This document shows, piece after piece, positions 29,173 through 37,207 of a stretch of DNA of 64,000 nucleotides; the stretch's first letter is position 1, and each line of letters opens with the position of its first letter. A model generated the notes under the pieces. It had not been told where the DNA came from. It did not search any database and saw only the letters and a program-made list of their open reading frames with translations. The DNA comes from Kluyvera sichuanensis (GTDB lineage Bacteria > Pseudomonadota > Gammaproteobacteria > Enterobacterales > Enterobacteriaceae): assembly GCF_014218705.1 (NCBI RefSeq), contig NZ_JABBJF010000002.1, forward strand, positions 62,001 through 126,000. The letters are read 5' to 3'. The translations under genes and the position numbers were made by a program.

Positions 29173-30600
29173 TCACCCCACCGGACGCACAAAGCCAATA
29201 CAAACGGTCTGAACGTCATGAGACGGGTCCGTCTGAAAATCGATCGGTATCTTCATATCAATTTGCATATGCGGCCACGCCTGTAGAGCCGTACCAAAAT
29301 GTTCCGTGGAACATGAGCCCCCTACGCGGCCAATCAGCGCAACACCATCATGCAACAACTGCGCGCGACGAATATCCGCACTGTAGATATTTGGCTGCGT
29401 GATGTTGTTCCATTTGGTGATGATTTTAGGCCGGGAAGGAACGTAAAACGTTAACCATTCTGCCAGACGCTCCCCACCGACATACTTCAGCGGAGTACCG
29501 TAGCGTTGAAACCAGAGGCGGTTTACCGTATCGCTGAACGGGATAACACCGCTCATCTTTTGCCCTGCATTAGCCACGTTGGCGTACATCACACCACAGT
29601 AACCCGCAAGGACCAGCAGTGCAGCACTGAATAAAGTTACAAACGCGGCGCGTGGAACGATGACGGACGTTCGGTTGACGCAGCTGATCATTAGCGCCGG
29701 TGCCAGAATGAAAAAAGGCTGCAGCCATTCAGTTAATCTGCCGCTGTTGAAGAAGAAAAACCAACAGCAAAGCGCTGTCAGCGGAATCAGGTAGACTCCC
29801 AGCACCACCCGACCTTCCCATGACGCTGGCCAGCGTAAGCGCACGCCACAAAAATAGAGAATAGCGACAGAAATCAGCAGGGGGTAAAAAATGGATATTA
29901 AGCAGGTAAAAAGCCCCGGATTAATCCCTGGGTGCATTTCTGAATTTACCCAATGTAGCGCAGCAAAGTTATGCGCCTGTAGCCACAGGATATTAGGGGT
30001 AATTAACAGTACGCCTAATGCTAACGCACAATACCAGACAATATGCCGATAACAGCGACGAATATCCGCCACAACAAGCGTTGAGAGAAAAACAGACCCG
30101 ACCAGAATCAACGTAGAATATTTTGACATGGTTGCCAGTCCGGCCAATAGAGCAAAGGCAAGCCACCAATACGGGCTTCGGCTAATAGCCTGTAGATAGC
30201 AATACATCATCCACGGCCATAGCATCACCAACAGATAATTATCGTTGTAGCTGATGATATCAAAGTTAATTAACCCTGATAAATTAAGGGTTAACAATGC
30301 CACCCAGGCCAGCTTTTTGCTGCCAGTAAGCCTGTGTGCAAATACCCAACTGCCGACCATCCCTATTGCAATGGCAAGAAAATGCGCAGCATACCAGTAA
30401 ATATGCGCGGGTAAATGGAGTGCAGACTGCATGACCAGGCCGACCAGCCACGGATTTTTTGGCGAGCCCCATTCGGCGTTTTGCGCCCAATTTAGTGCCT
30501 CTACGGCATCATAGGGCACCGCGGGATCGAGTGATACCGTGACGATAGTCCACAGTACGGCATACAGCGATACCCAGAGTATAACCCATCGTAAGTTCAT
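29173..30600 (-). CDS. GT39/ArnT-like membrane glycosyltransferase
   Basis: A polytopic membrane protein of the PMT/ArnT (GT-C) type, which transfer sugars from polyprenyl-phosphate donors on the periplasmic side. From ATG 30600 it has 475 residues with about 10-11 hydrophobic helices. The first extracytoplasmic loop has an acidic motif (LDPAVPYDAVEALNWAQNAE) with Asp in the place of the GT-C catalytic residue, then a PHIYWY-like helix start. The C-terminal domain (from about 370) is soluble and periplasmic. The donor and acceptor are unknown. It lies inside the tRNA-bounded accessory block, without lipid A or O-antigen genes nearby. In-frame starts further upstream (30651, 30717) are less likely. 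Confidence 0.75.
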   Translation of the reverse strand: MNLRWVILWVSLYAVLWTIVTVSLDPAVPYDAVEALNWAQNAEWGSPKNPWLVGLVMQSALHLPAHIYWYAAHFLAIAIGMVGSWVFAHRLTGSKKLAWVALLTLNLSGLINFDIISYNDNYLLVMLWPWMMYCYLQAISRSPYWWLAFALLAGLATMSKYSTLILVGSVFLSTLVVADIRRCYRHIVWYCALALGVLLITPNILWLQAHNFAALHWVNSEMHPGINPGLFTCLISIFYPLLISVAILYFCGVRLRWPASWEGRVVLGVYLIPLTALCCWFFFFNSGRLTEWLQPFFILAPALMISCVNRTSVIVPRAAFVTLFSAALLVLAGYCGVMYANVANAGQKMSGVIPFSDTVNRLWFQRYGTPLKYVGGERLAEWLTFYVPSRPKIITKWNNITQPNIYSADIRRAQLLHDGVALIGRVGGSCSTEHFGTALQAWPHMQIDMKIPIDFQTDPSHDVQTVCIGFVRPVG

Positions 30601-30836
30601 TATTTTTACCGGACAAATATTCAACCTCTCGAGCTTAGAGTTATCCCTCATAAAAAGTATAAACAGAGATTCAATGAGATGCTTATTTATGACCCACTGA
30701 AATAGTAAAAATAACAACGTTATCCGGATGACACATTTTAAAATATATCATCAAAATAATTAGTCACAATTTGTTAGATGTAATAGTACAAACAGAACAC
30801 CGTAGAATATCTCTTTTAATCATTGCCGCGTCCTGG

Positions 30837-31670
30837 TTACTGCGGCACCTCATCCGCCGGTACCTGTGCCGCAATCTCTTCCGCAATACCAAACCGTTCC
30901 ACCAGCAGTGCCTTTTGCTGACGGTGCGACAACGTCTCGAACGTCTCCTTCCCTCTGGCTTCTCTGAAAACCTTTTCACCTTTTACTATCCCGGTAATCG
31001 AATCATGACCCGCCAGACGAATCAGCAGCGCGCCGTCAAAGCGGCTGCTGTGGCGACTGCGTTCATGTCGCTGCGGGTATTCCGTTTCGGCAGCATCCAT
31101 CTCCAGCAGTTGGCAATCTATGCGTGAACGCCCCAGCGGTTTCCAGTTCACACACCAGAATCCCTCATCACGGTGCACCCGCGTGCCCCATACCGGATGC
31201 GTGGAGTGCCAGGCCTGCAACGGTAACGGCTGGCCGTGAAGCATCGTGGTGTCGACAATAAAAAGAGTGTTATCCAGAGGAACAAACAACGTGCCGTGCC
31301 CAGGGGAGTCTGCACTTACCGGGCGCGGTGAGCGCATCGTGGACAGGCCAAACTGTACGGGGAATCCCACGGCTTTCAGCAACGCATATAGCGCGCCGTG
31401 GCTCGCCCAGCAGGTGCCACCGGTGCCAAAGCGCAGCCAGTGTGAAAAGAAATCCTCCGGCGTAAAGCCCGGTAAGGCGCCCTGAATGCCCTGCGATACC
31501 AGGATTCGTTTACGAATATTGTCGAACGGTACGGAACGGCACCACGCCTGGTAAATCTGCCCCAACCCAGACTCACTAACCGCCGGATAAGCGCGAAAAC
31601 CCATTTTTTCAAGCGCCTGTTCGGCAAGCGCTGGCGGGATATCAATAGGAACATTATGTGAATTCATCAT
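30837..31670 (-). CDS. Arylamine N-acetyltransferase-like protein
   Basis: A member of the NAT (arylamine/N-hydroxyarylamine acetyltransferase) superfamily, which uses acetyl-CoA and a Cys-His-Asp triad. The 277-residue protein keeps all three: Cys87 in TGGTCWASHGALYALL, His125 in SPGHGTLFV and Asp140 in FIVDTTML. The motif is GTCW rather than the classic GYCFE, so it is a divergent member whose substrate may differ from aromatic amines. It is monocistronic, between the GT39-like gene and the LysR gene on the same strand. Confidence 0.75.
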   Translation of the reverse strand: MMNSHNVPIDIPPALAEQALEKMGFRAYPAVSESGLGQIYQAWCRSVPFDNIRKRILVSQGIQGALPGFTPEDFFSHWLRFGTGGTCWASHGALYALLKAVGFPVQFGLSTMRSPRPVSADSPGHGTLFVPLDNTLFIVDTTMLHGQPLPLQAWHSTHPVWGTRVHRDEGFWCVNWKPLGRSRIDCQLLEMDAAETEYPQRHERSRHSSRFDGALLIRLAGHDSITGIVKGEKVFREARGKETFETLSHRQQKALLVERFGIAEEIAAQVPADEVPQ

Positions 31671-31757
31671 TTACCTGCGGCGTGTTTCAGACCGTCGAAA
31701 AAGAGCAACGGAGCATCAATATCACAACCCGCACGCGATTGTAAATGAAATGTAAAT

Positions 31758-32663
31758 TCACTCTTCGATCATCAGCGCATACTCCTCGCTGAGGAAATCC
31801 ACCAGCGCGCGCACCGCAGGCAGCAGCCCTCGCCGTGAAGGGAAGACCGCGTGAATCACCTCCCGCTTCGGTTCCCAATCATCGAGCACGCGCACCAGCG
31901 ATCCATTGGCCAGCTGTTCTCTCGCCATCAGGATCGGCAGCTGCACCACCCCGACACCCGCCACCGCCGCCTCACGCAGCGCCAGCATATCGCTGGTCGT
32001 CAGCCGTGGTGTAAAGTGCACCTCGGCCTTTGCGCCATCCGGGCCATGTAGCGACCAGCGATGCACATGCTTGCCTGCCGACATGCTTAACCCCGGCCAG
32101 CGACTGAGTTCGTCCGGCACCTGCGGCTTACCCATCTTCGCCACCAGCGACGGGCTGGCGACGAGACAGTGACCGCGGTCCGCGAGTACGCGCATCACCA
32201 GGTCGCTGTCATCAAAAGGACGCGGCCTGACGCGAATCGCCACATCAATCCCCTCCGCCACCAGATCCACCCGTCGGTTTGTCGCTTCAAGCTGAATCTG
32301 CACGCCCGGATAACGCACCATAAAGCGCGCCAGCATCGGCCCAACGTGCACATGCAACAGCGTGACCGGGCAGGTCAGCTTCACGCAGCCTCTCGGCTCT
32401 GCCTGGAGCACAGCAATCGCCTCCTGCGCTGCCTCTGCCTCAATCAACATCGCTTTACAGTGTTGATAAAACGTCTGCCCAACTTCCGTCACCGTGAACT
32501 GCCGGGTGGTGCGCTGGATCAGCCGCACCCCAAGCTGCTCTTCCAGTTGCGCAATGCGTCGGCTGAGCTTTGACTTTGGCATATCCAGCGCGCGCCCCGC
32601 CGCAGCGAAGCCGCCGTTGTCCACCACGTGAACAAACCACGCGAAATCATTGAGATCCTGCAT
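31758..32663 (-). CDS. LysR-family transcriptional regulator
   Basis: A 301-residue LysR regulator from ATG 32663 (GAGG five bases upstream). The N-terminal winged helix-turn-helix covers residues about 4-62 (FAWFVHVVDNGGFAAAGRAL, KLSRRIAQLEEQLGVRLIQR), followed by the linker helix and a substrate-binding domain (CPVTLLHVHVGPML; DVAIRVRPRPFDDSDLVMR). It resembles the DsdC/YhaJ-like regulators usually divergent from pirin or quinone/detoxification genes. It is divergent from the pirin-isochorismatase pair across 114 bases, and most likely controls it. Confidence 0.88.
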   Translation of the reverse strand: MQDLNDFAWFVHVVDNGGFAAAGRALDMPKSKLSRRIAQLEEQLGVRLIQRTTRQFTVTEVGQTFYQHCKAMLIEAEAAQEAIAVLQAEPRGCVKLTCPVTLLHVHVGPMLARFMVRYPGVQIQLEATNRRVDLVAEGIDVAIRVRPRPFDDSDLVMRVLADRGHCLVASPSLVAKMGKPQVPDELSRWPGLSMSAGKHVHRWSLHGPDGAKAEVHFTPRLTTSDMLALREAAVAGVGVVQLPILMAREQLANGSLVRVLDDWEPKREVIHAVFPSRRGLLPAVRALVDFLSEEYALMIEE

Positions 32664-32777
32664 CACCACCTCATTGTTCTATTTTTGCAACAGTGTAGGT
32701 CATTTCCGCTATCTACCGAGTCATTACATCTGAATATAAGCTAATCCACATCAAAGCTCATTACGCAGGAGAAACAA

Positions 32778-33638
32778 ATGAAACAGATTACGGGCGTTTA
32801 TACCGCGCCACGTCCGCACTGGGTGGGTGATGGCTTCCCGGTTCGTTCGTTATTTTCCTATCAGTCTCACGGTGAAAGCCTGAGTCCTTTCCTGCTGCTC
32901 GACTATGCCGGGCCATACAGCTTCCCGGCAGACGGTGCGAAGCGCGGGGTGGGAGAACATCCACACCATGGGTTCGAGACGGTCACGATCGTCTACGCCG
33001 GGGAAGTAGAGCATCGGGATTCCACCGGTAAAGGCGGCGTGATTGGCCCGGGTGACGTGCAGTGGATGACCGCAGGCTCCGGCATTCTGCATCAGGAATT
33101 TCACTCGGCGGAGTTTGCCCGTCGCGGCGGCGAACTGAAGATGATCCAGCTGTGGGTCAATCTGCCAGCGAAGGACAAGATGACCGCACCGGGCTACCAG
33201 AGTATTGAAGCGGCCGCGATTCCAACGGTAGAGCTGCCGGATAACAGCTGGTCGCTGCGGGTGATTGCCGGTCACTACCAGGAGGCAGTTGGCCCGGCCA
33301 ACACCTTCTCACCGCTGAACGTCTGGGATATGCAGCTTCAGGAAGGTAAAGAGGTCTCTTTCGAGCAGCTTGACGGCTGGAGCACTGCCCTGGTGGTGCT
33401 GGAAGGTAGCGTCACGGTGAACGGCGAAACTCCCGCTCAGGAAGCGCAGCTAGTCGTACTCAGCCAGGAAGGTAAGCGCGTTCATCTGCACGCCGGCAGC
33501 GACGCCAAATTGCTGGTGCTGGCAGGCGCGCCGCTCAACGAACCGATTGTGGGCTATGGCCCCTTCGTGATGAACAGTAAAACCGAGATCGACGAAGCCA
33601 TTCGCGATTTTAACTCCGGCCGCTTTGGTCAAATCTGA
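32778..33638 (+). CDS. Pirin-family bicupin protein (YhhW-like)
   Basis: A two-cupin pirin protein; enterobacterial members such as YhhW have quercetin 2,3-dioxygenase activity in vitro. At 286 residues it is longer than YhhW (231). The four metal ligands of the N-terminal cupin are present: His61 and His63 ([12 protein letters not shown]), His105 and Glu107 ([11 protein letters not shown]). The C-terminal cupin (from about 175) lacks such ligands, as usual. AGGAG precedes the ATG. It is followed 19 bases later by an isochorismatase-fold hydrolase and is divergent from a LysR regulator. Confidence 0.88.
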   Translation: MKQITGVYTAPRPHWVGDGFPVRSLFSYQSHGESLSPFLLLDYAGPYSFPADGAKRGVGEHPHHGFETVTIVYAGEVEHRDSTGKGGVIGPGDVQWMTAGSGILHQEFHSAEFARRGGELKMIQLWVNLPAKDKMTAPGYQSIEAAAIPTVELPDNSWSLRVIAGHYQEAVGPANTFSPLNVWDMQLQEGKEVSFEQLDGWSTALVVLEGSVTVNGETPAQEAQLVVLSQEGKRVHLHAGSDAKLLVLAGAPLNEPIVGYGPFVMNSKTEIDEAIRDFNSGRFGQI

Positions 33639-33657
33639 TAATACAGAGGTGAATAAC

Positions 33658-34335
33658 ATGTCTACTCCAGCAAATTTCAACGGCGCGCGTCCAGTGATTG
33701 ATGTTAACGATGCGGTGATGCTGTTAATCGACCATCAGAGCGGCCTGTTCCAGACGGTGGGCGATATGCCGATGCCAGAGCTGCGCGCTCGCGCTGCGGC
33801 ACTGGCGAAAATGGCGACGCTTGCCGGACTGCCGGTGATCACCACCGCCTCAGTGCCGCAAGGTCCGAACGGTCCGCTGATCCCGGAGATTCACGAAAAT
33901 GCACCGCATGCGCACTATATTGCGCGTAAAGGCGAGATTAACGCCTGGGATAACCCGGAGTTCGTGGCTGCCGTGAAGGCCACGGGTCGCAAAACGTTAA
34001 TTATCGCCGGGACGATCACCAGCGTCTGCATGGCCTTCCCAGCTATTGCCGCCGTCGCCGATGGTTATAAAGTGTTTGCGGTCATTGATGCTTCCGGCAC
34101 CTACAGCAAGATGGCGCAGGAAGTGACGCTGGCCCGCGTGGCGCAGGCAGGCGTAGTGCCAATGGATACCGCGGCGGTCGCCTCTGAACTGCAGCGTACC
34201 TGGAACCGCCCGGATGCCGCCGAATGGGCCGAGGTGTATACCAAAATCTTCCCGGCGTATCAGCTGTTGATTGAAAGCTACGCAAAGGCGCAGGACGTCG
34301 TGAAAAACAACGAACAGCTTGATTCTCAGCGTTAA
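33658..34335 (+). CDS. Isochorismatase-fold hydrolase (YcaC-like)
   Basis: A cysteine hydrolase of the isochorismatase superfamily, close to YcaC. From ATG 33658 (AGAGGTG upstream) it has 225 residues. The catalytic triad is visible: Asp25 ([10 protein letters not shown]), Lys91 ([13 protein letters not shown]) and Cys124 ([12 protein letters not shown]), with the cis-peptide-like bond before the cysteine loop. The substrate is unknown. It is co-transcribed with the pirin gene, which suggests joint handling of a small amide or aromatic compound. Confidence 0.88.
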   Translation: MSTPANFNGARPVIDVNDAVMLLIDHQSGLFQTVGDMPMPELRARAAALAKMATLAGLPVITTASVPQGPNGPLIPEIHENAPHAHYIARKGEINAWDNPEFVAAVKATGRKTLIIAGTITSVCMAFPAIAAVADGYKVFAVIDASGTYSKMAQEVTLARVAQAGVVPMDTAAVASELQRTWNRPDAAEWAEVYTKIFPAYQLLIESYAKAQDVVKNNEQLDSQR

Positions 34336-34340
34336 CCCAC

Positions 34341-34367
34341 CCGCCCCGCCGCTTTTCGGCGGGGCGG
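34341..34367 (+). terminator. Hairpin after the isochorismatase-fold gene
   Basis: A perfect 11-bp GC stem (CCGCCCCGCCG / CGGCGGGGCGG) with a CTTTT loop follows the stop by 5 bases. The tail TGTTCATTGCTT is only moderately T-rich. Confidence 0.75.
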
Positions 34368-34410
34368 TGTTCATTGCTTAACCGAACGATAAATAAATCT
34401 GAATTTATGC

Positions 34411-34439
34411 TTGACCGTTTCAGGTCAACTCCCTATAGT
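34411..34439 (+). promoter_or_regulatory. Promoter of the second tRNA-Ser gene
   Basis: TTGACC, a 17-base spacer and TATAGT form a strong sigma-70 promoter with a GC-rich discriminator (AGCGCCCCG). Its sequence is unrelated to the promoter of the first copy, so each gene is separately expressed. Confidence 0.88.
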
Positions 34440-34480
34440 AGCGCCCCGTTGACCACCTACGGTGAGCAGCAAAACAATAT

Positions 34481-34568
34481 GGTGAGGTGTCCGAGTGGCT
34501 GAAGGAGCACGCCTGGAAAGTGTGTATACGGCAACGTATCCGGGGTTCGAATCCCCGCCTCACCGCCA
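34481..34568 (+). tRNA. tRNA-Ser (anticodon GGA), second copy
   Basis: This gene is identical over all 88 bases to the copy at 28951, with the same GGA anticodon, long variable arm and encoded CCA. E. coli also has two tRNA-Ser(GGA) genes (serW and serX), but they are far apart; here two copies lie 5.5 kb apart in direct orientation. Confidence 0.97.
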
Positions 34569-34580
34569 TCTTTGAGAAAG

Positions 34581-34609
34581 AGCTCGTACGAAAGTACGGG
34601 CTTTTTTTT
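34581..34609 (+). terminator. Terminator of second tRNA-Ser
   Basis: The same 8-bp GAAA-loop hairpin and eight-T tail as after the first copy. Confidence 0.95.
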
Positions 34610-34646
34610 CGCCTATTGCACAGGGCCAGCACCAATACCGCCTGTT

Positions 34647-34719
34647 CCCCGGGGTCGGCGTAAACGCCTCGCCGGGGCTACATTCAAATCGTAGCCCGGC
34701 CAAGCGCAGCGCCGCCGGG
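34647..34719. repeat. REP-like paired palindrome
   Basis: Two facing arms (CCCCGGGGTCGGCGTAAACG... and GTAGCCCGGCCAAGCGCAGC...) around ACATTCAAATC, ending 12 bases before the metN-like stop. Confidence 0.85.
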
Positions 34720-34730
34720 AATCGCTCGGT

Positions 34731-35726
34731 CTACCTCACCGCCACCCTATCCGCCACCTGCGCCGCCAGCCGCAAAGACTCCGCCGTCAGGGGCGAATCG
34801 ACGCGAATCCGCAGTTGCCCAACGATCCGCCCCTGAATCGGCTCGCAGCTGCTGTACACCAGTTGCGGGCTGCCACCGAGCGCCCGCGCAATCTGTTGCA
34901 AATCCGGCTCCCGCCCGTTAACGCCGTTAAAATGCAGCGTGATCAGTTGCTGTCCTTCGGCTAACAGACAGCGATTCTCCTCGCGCCCGTGATGCAACGT
35001 GCCCAGCATCCCGCGCGTCACTTCATGCTGCGGGTCGCCAAACACCTGCCACACCGCCCCTTGCTCAATCACCCTGCCCTTTTCCAGCACCGCGACTCGA
35101 TCGCAGAGCGTACGGATCACGTCCATCTCGTGAGTAATCAGGATGATCGTCAACCCCAGCCGCTGATTAATCTCTTTGAGCAGGCTAAGTACCGCCAGCG
35201 TGTTTTCCGGGTCGAGCGCCGAGGTCGCCTCATCGCACAGCAAAATCTCCGGCTGCGTGACTAGCGCCCTCGCTATCCCAGTGCGCTGCTTTTGCCCACC
35301 GGAAAGCTGGCCAGGAAAGCTATTGCGCAGCGACTCCAGCCCCACCAGCCGCAGCATATCGTCAACGCGATGCCGACGTTCGGCGGCAGGGATACCCGCC
35401 ATACGCAGCGGCAGCTCGACGTTCTCCGCCACCGTTTTGGTGGCGTGCAGATTGAAGTGCTGGAAAATCATCGCCACCCGGCGTCGCAAATCCCGCAACT
35501 GCCCGCGTGCGCCTTCACCAATGGGCACACCGCTTATCGTCATCTCCCCTCGGTCAGCGTTCTCCAGGCGGTTAAACAGCCGCAGCAGCGTCGATTTTCC
35601 CGCGCCGCTGCGCCCGATAATGCCAAAGATCTCCCCGGCCTGAATCTCCAGGTTGATATCGTCAAGCGCCTGCACACCGTTCGGGTATGCTTTGCTAATC
35701 CCGCGCAGGCGGATATGTTGTGTCAT
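34731..35726 (-). CDS. MetN-like ABC transporter ATP-binding protein
   Basis: The ATPase of a methionine-uptake-type (MUT) ABC importer. From ATG 35726 (AGGAG at 8 bases) it has 331 residues: Walker A GRSGAGKST, Q-loop MIFQHFNL, signature LSGGQKQR, Walker B ILLCDEATSALDPE and the H-loop THEMD. A C-terminal NIL/ACT-like sensor domain follows from about 255, as in MetN, where it binds methionine to inhibit transport. It is last in the order SfnB-like, MetI-like, MetQ-like, MetN-like. It is a paralogue of the core metNIQ locus expected elsewhere, so the cargo probably differs. Confidence 0.88.
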   Translation of the reverse strand: MTQHIRLRGISKAYPNGVQALDDINLEIQAGEIFGIIGRSGAGKSTLLRLFNRLENADRGEMTISGVPIGEGARGQLRDLRRRVAMIFQHFNLHATKTVAENVELPLRMAGIPAAERRHRVDDMLRLVGLESLRNSFPGQLSGGQKQRTGIARALVTQPEILLCDEATSALDPENTLAVLSLLKEINQRLGLTIILITHEMDVIRTLCDRVAVLEKGRVIEQGAVWQVFGDPQHEVTRGMLGTLHHGREENRCLLAEGQQLITLHFNGVNGREPDLQQIARALGGSPQLVYSSCEPIQGRIVGQLRIRVDSPLTAESLRLAAQVADRVAVR

Positions 35727-35737
35727 GGTCGTCACTC

Positions 35738-36514
35738 CTAAAATCCGGGCGCAATTTTTCCCTTGTACCGGGTCAGAATAAACTGGCGCACCGCATCGGA
35801 ATTCAGCGCCTTCGCCAGTTTCTGAATACCGGGATCGTTGATGTTATCCGGGCGAGCGACCAGATATTCGACGTACAGACTTTTCCCCTTTTCCACAATC
35901 AGCGCTTTATCGGTATCAATTCCGGCTTCCAGCGCATAGTTGGCAAAGATAAACGCCAGATCAACCTGGCTTACCGCCCGTGCCAGCATCGCCCCTTCCA
36001 GCGGACGAATTTTGAAATGGTGCGGGTTGGCGGTGATATCTTTCTCCGTCGACTGAGGATCTTCCGGGCTCTTGAGCGTAATAAGCCCAGCCTCGCTGAG
36101 CAGCACCAGCGCCCGGCCAGTATTCACCGGATCGTTAGGGATCGCGATGCGCGCGCCATCCGGCAGGTCCTTAATGCTGGTGTATTTGGTCGAGTACGCG
36201 CCAAATGGCTCGATATGCACGCCCACCACCGGCAGCAGATTGGTATGGCGTGTCTTGTTATAATCATCGAGGAACGGACGATACTGGTAGTAGTTCGCAT
36301 CCAGATTCTTTTCAGCAAGCTGCTGGTTTGGCTGAATAAAATCATTAAAGACTTTAATCTTCAGGTCCACCCCTTCTTTTGCCAGCTGCGGCTTCACAAA
36401 ATTCAGAATTTCAGCATGCGGCACCGGCGTCGCGCCCACCACCAGGGTTTCATTGGCCGCCGCAGATAAAGAGAACAGCGCCATCAGCCCGGCTATCACG
36501 GTTTTTTTCATCAT
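35738..36514 (-). CDS. MetQ/NlpA-family substrate-binding protein, non-lipoprotein type
   Basis: The periplasmic binding protein of the MUT-type importer. Of 258 residues the first 20 form a Sec signal (KKTVIAGLMALFSLSAAA). There is no lipobox cysteine, unlike MetQ, so it should be soluble in the periplasm. Family landmarks are VFNDFIQPNQQL, NLDANYYQYRPFLDDY, IPNDPVNTGRALVLL and IFANYALEAGI. It is encoded between the permease and ATPase genes, 11 bases upstream of the ATPase. Confidence 0.88.
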   Translation of the reverse strand: MMKKTVIAGLMALFSLSAAANETLVVGATPVPHAEILNFVKPQLAKEGVDLKIKVFNDFIQPNQQLAEKNLDANYYQYRPFLDDYNKTRHTNLLPVVGVHIEPFGAYSTKYTSIKDLPDGARIAIPNDPVNTGRALVLLSEAGLITLKSPEDPQSTEKDITANPHHFKIRPLEGAMLARAVSQVDLAFIFANYALEAGIDTDKALIVEKGKSLYVEYLVARPDNINDPGIQKLAKALNSDAVRQFILTRYKGKIAPGF

Positions 36515-36532
36515 TTCATCCTGTCTATTATC

Positions 36533-37198
36533 TTATTTACGGCTCATGCGGCGCACCAGGCGGTCGCCGCTCATTTGAAGAATTTGTACCAGCGCAATCA
36601 GCAGTACGACCGTCACCGCCATCACGTCAGTCTGAAAACGCTGATAGCCAAAGCGAATCGCCAGGTCGCCTAAACCACCGCCGCCAATCACCCCGGCCAT
36701 CGAGGTGTAATCGACCAGTACAATGGCGGTTACCGTTACCGCTGCTATCAGTCCACCGCGCGACTCCGGCAGCAGGGTGTGCCAGATAAGCTGCCAGGTG
36801 TTGCCCCCCATCGCCCAACTGGCCTCCACCAGCCCGTGGTCTACTTCGCGCAACGAGGTCTCAACAAGGCGAGCAAAGAACGGCGCGCAGCCCGCCACCA
36901 GCGGCGGAATAGTGCCCTGCACGCCCAGCGAAGTGCCGGTAATTAACGTCGTCAGCGGGATCATCACAATCAGCAGAATGATGAACGGCAGTGAACGCAT
37001 TACGTTCACCAGCAGAGAAAGCACCCGATGCAGCAGCGGTGCATACAGCAGCCGGGGCTGCCCCGTCAGATAGAGGATGACGCCCAGCGGCAGCCCAATC
37101 AGCACCGTAAATCCCAGTGCACAGGCGAGCATCACCAGCGTATCCAGCCCCGCCTGCGCCACATCGTTCCAGTCAATTCCGGCCAGAAAAGCGAGCAT
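36533..37198 (-). CDS. MetI-like ABC transporter permease
   Basis: The permease of the MUT-type importer, 221 residues with five predicted helices. The ATPase-coupling EAA loop reads EASWAMGGNTWQLIWHTLLPES (about residues 128-149), followed by DYTSMAGVIGGGGLGDLAIRFGYQRF, diagnostic of MetI. It starts 9 bases after the SfnB-like gene's stop and precedes the binding-protein gene. Confidence 0.9.
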   Translation of the reverse strand: MLAFLAGIDWNDVAQAGLDTLVMLACALGFTVLIGLPLGVILYLTGQPRLLYAPLLHRVLSLLVNVMRSLPFIILLIVMIPLTTLITGTSLGVQGTIPPLVAGCAPFFARLVETSLREVDHGLVEASWAMGGNTWQLIWHTLLPESRGGLIAAVTVTAIVLVDYTSMAGVIGGGGLGDLAIRFGYQRFQTDVMAVTVVLLIALVQILQMSGDRLVRRMSRK

Positions 37199-37207
37199 GC
37201 TCTCTCC

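Larger units (their letters stand above)
34473..34642. repeat. Direct repeat, right copy (tRNA-Ser plus terminator)
   Basis: This is the second copy of the 170-base unit at 28943-29112, offset by exactly 5530 bases and differing at two positions. A related REP segment follows each copy, so similarity resumes after a short gap. Confidence 0.95.

Noticed and set aside
28943..34642. The tRNA-bounded block as a classic integrative element with attL/attR
   Set aside because: No integrase or excisionase is present, and the repeats cover a complete tRNA with terminator rather than a short 3' att core. I report it as direct repeats only.
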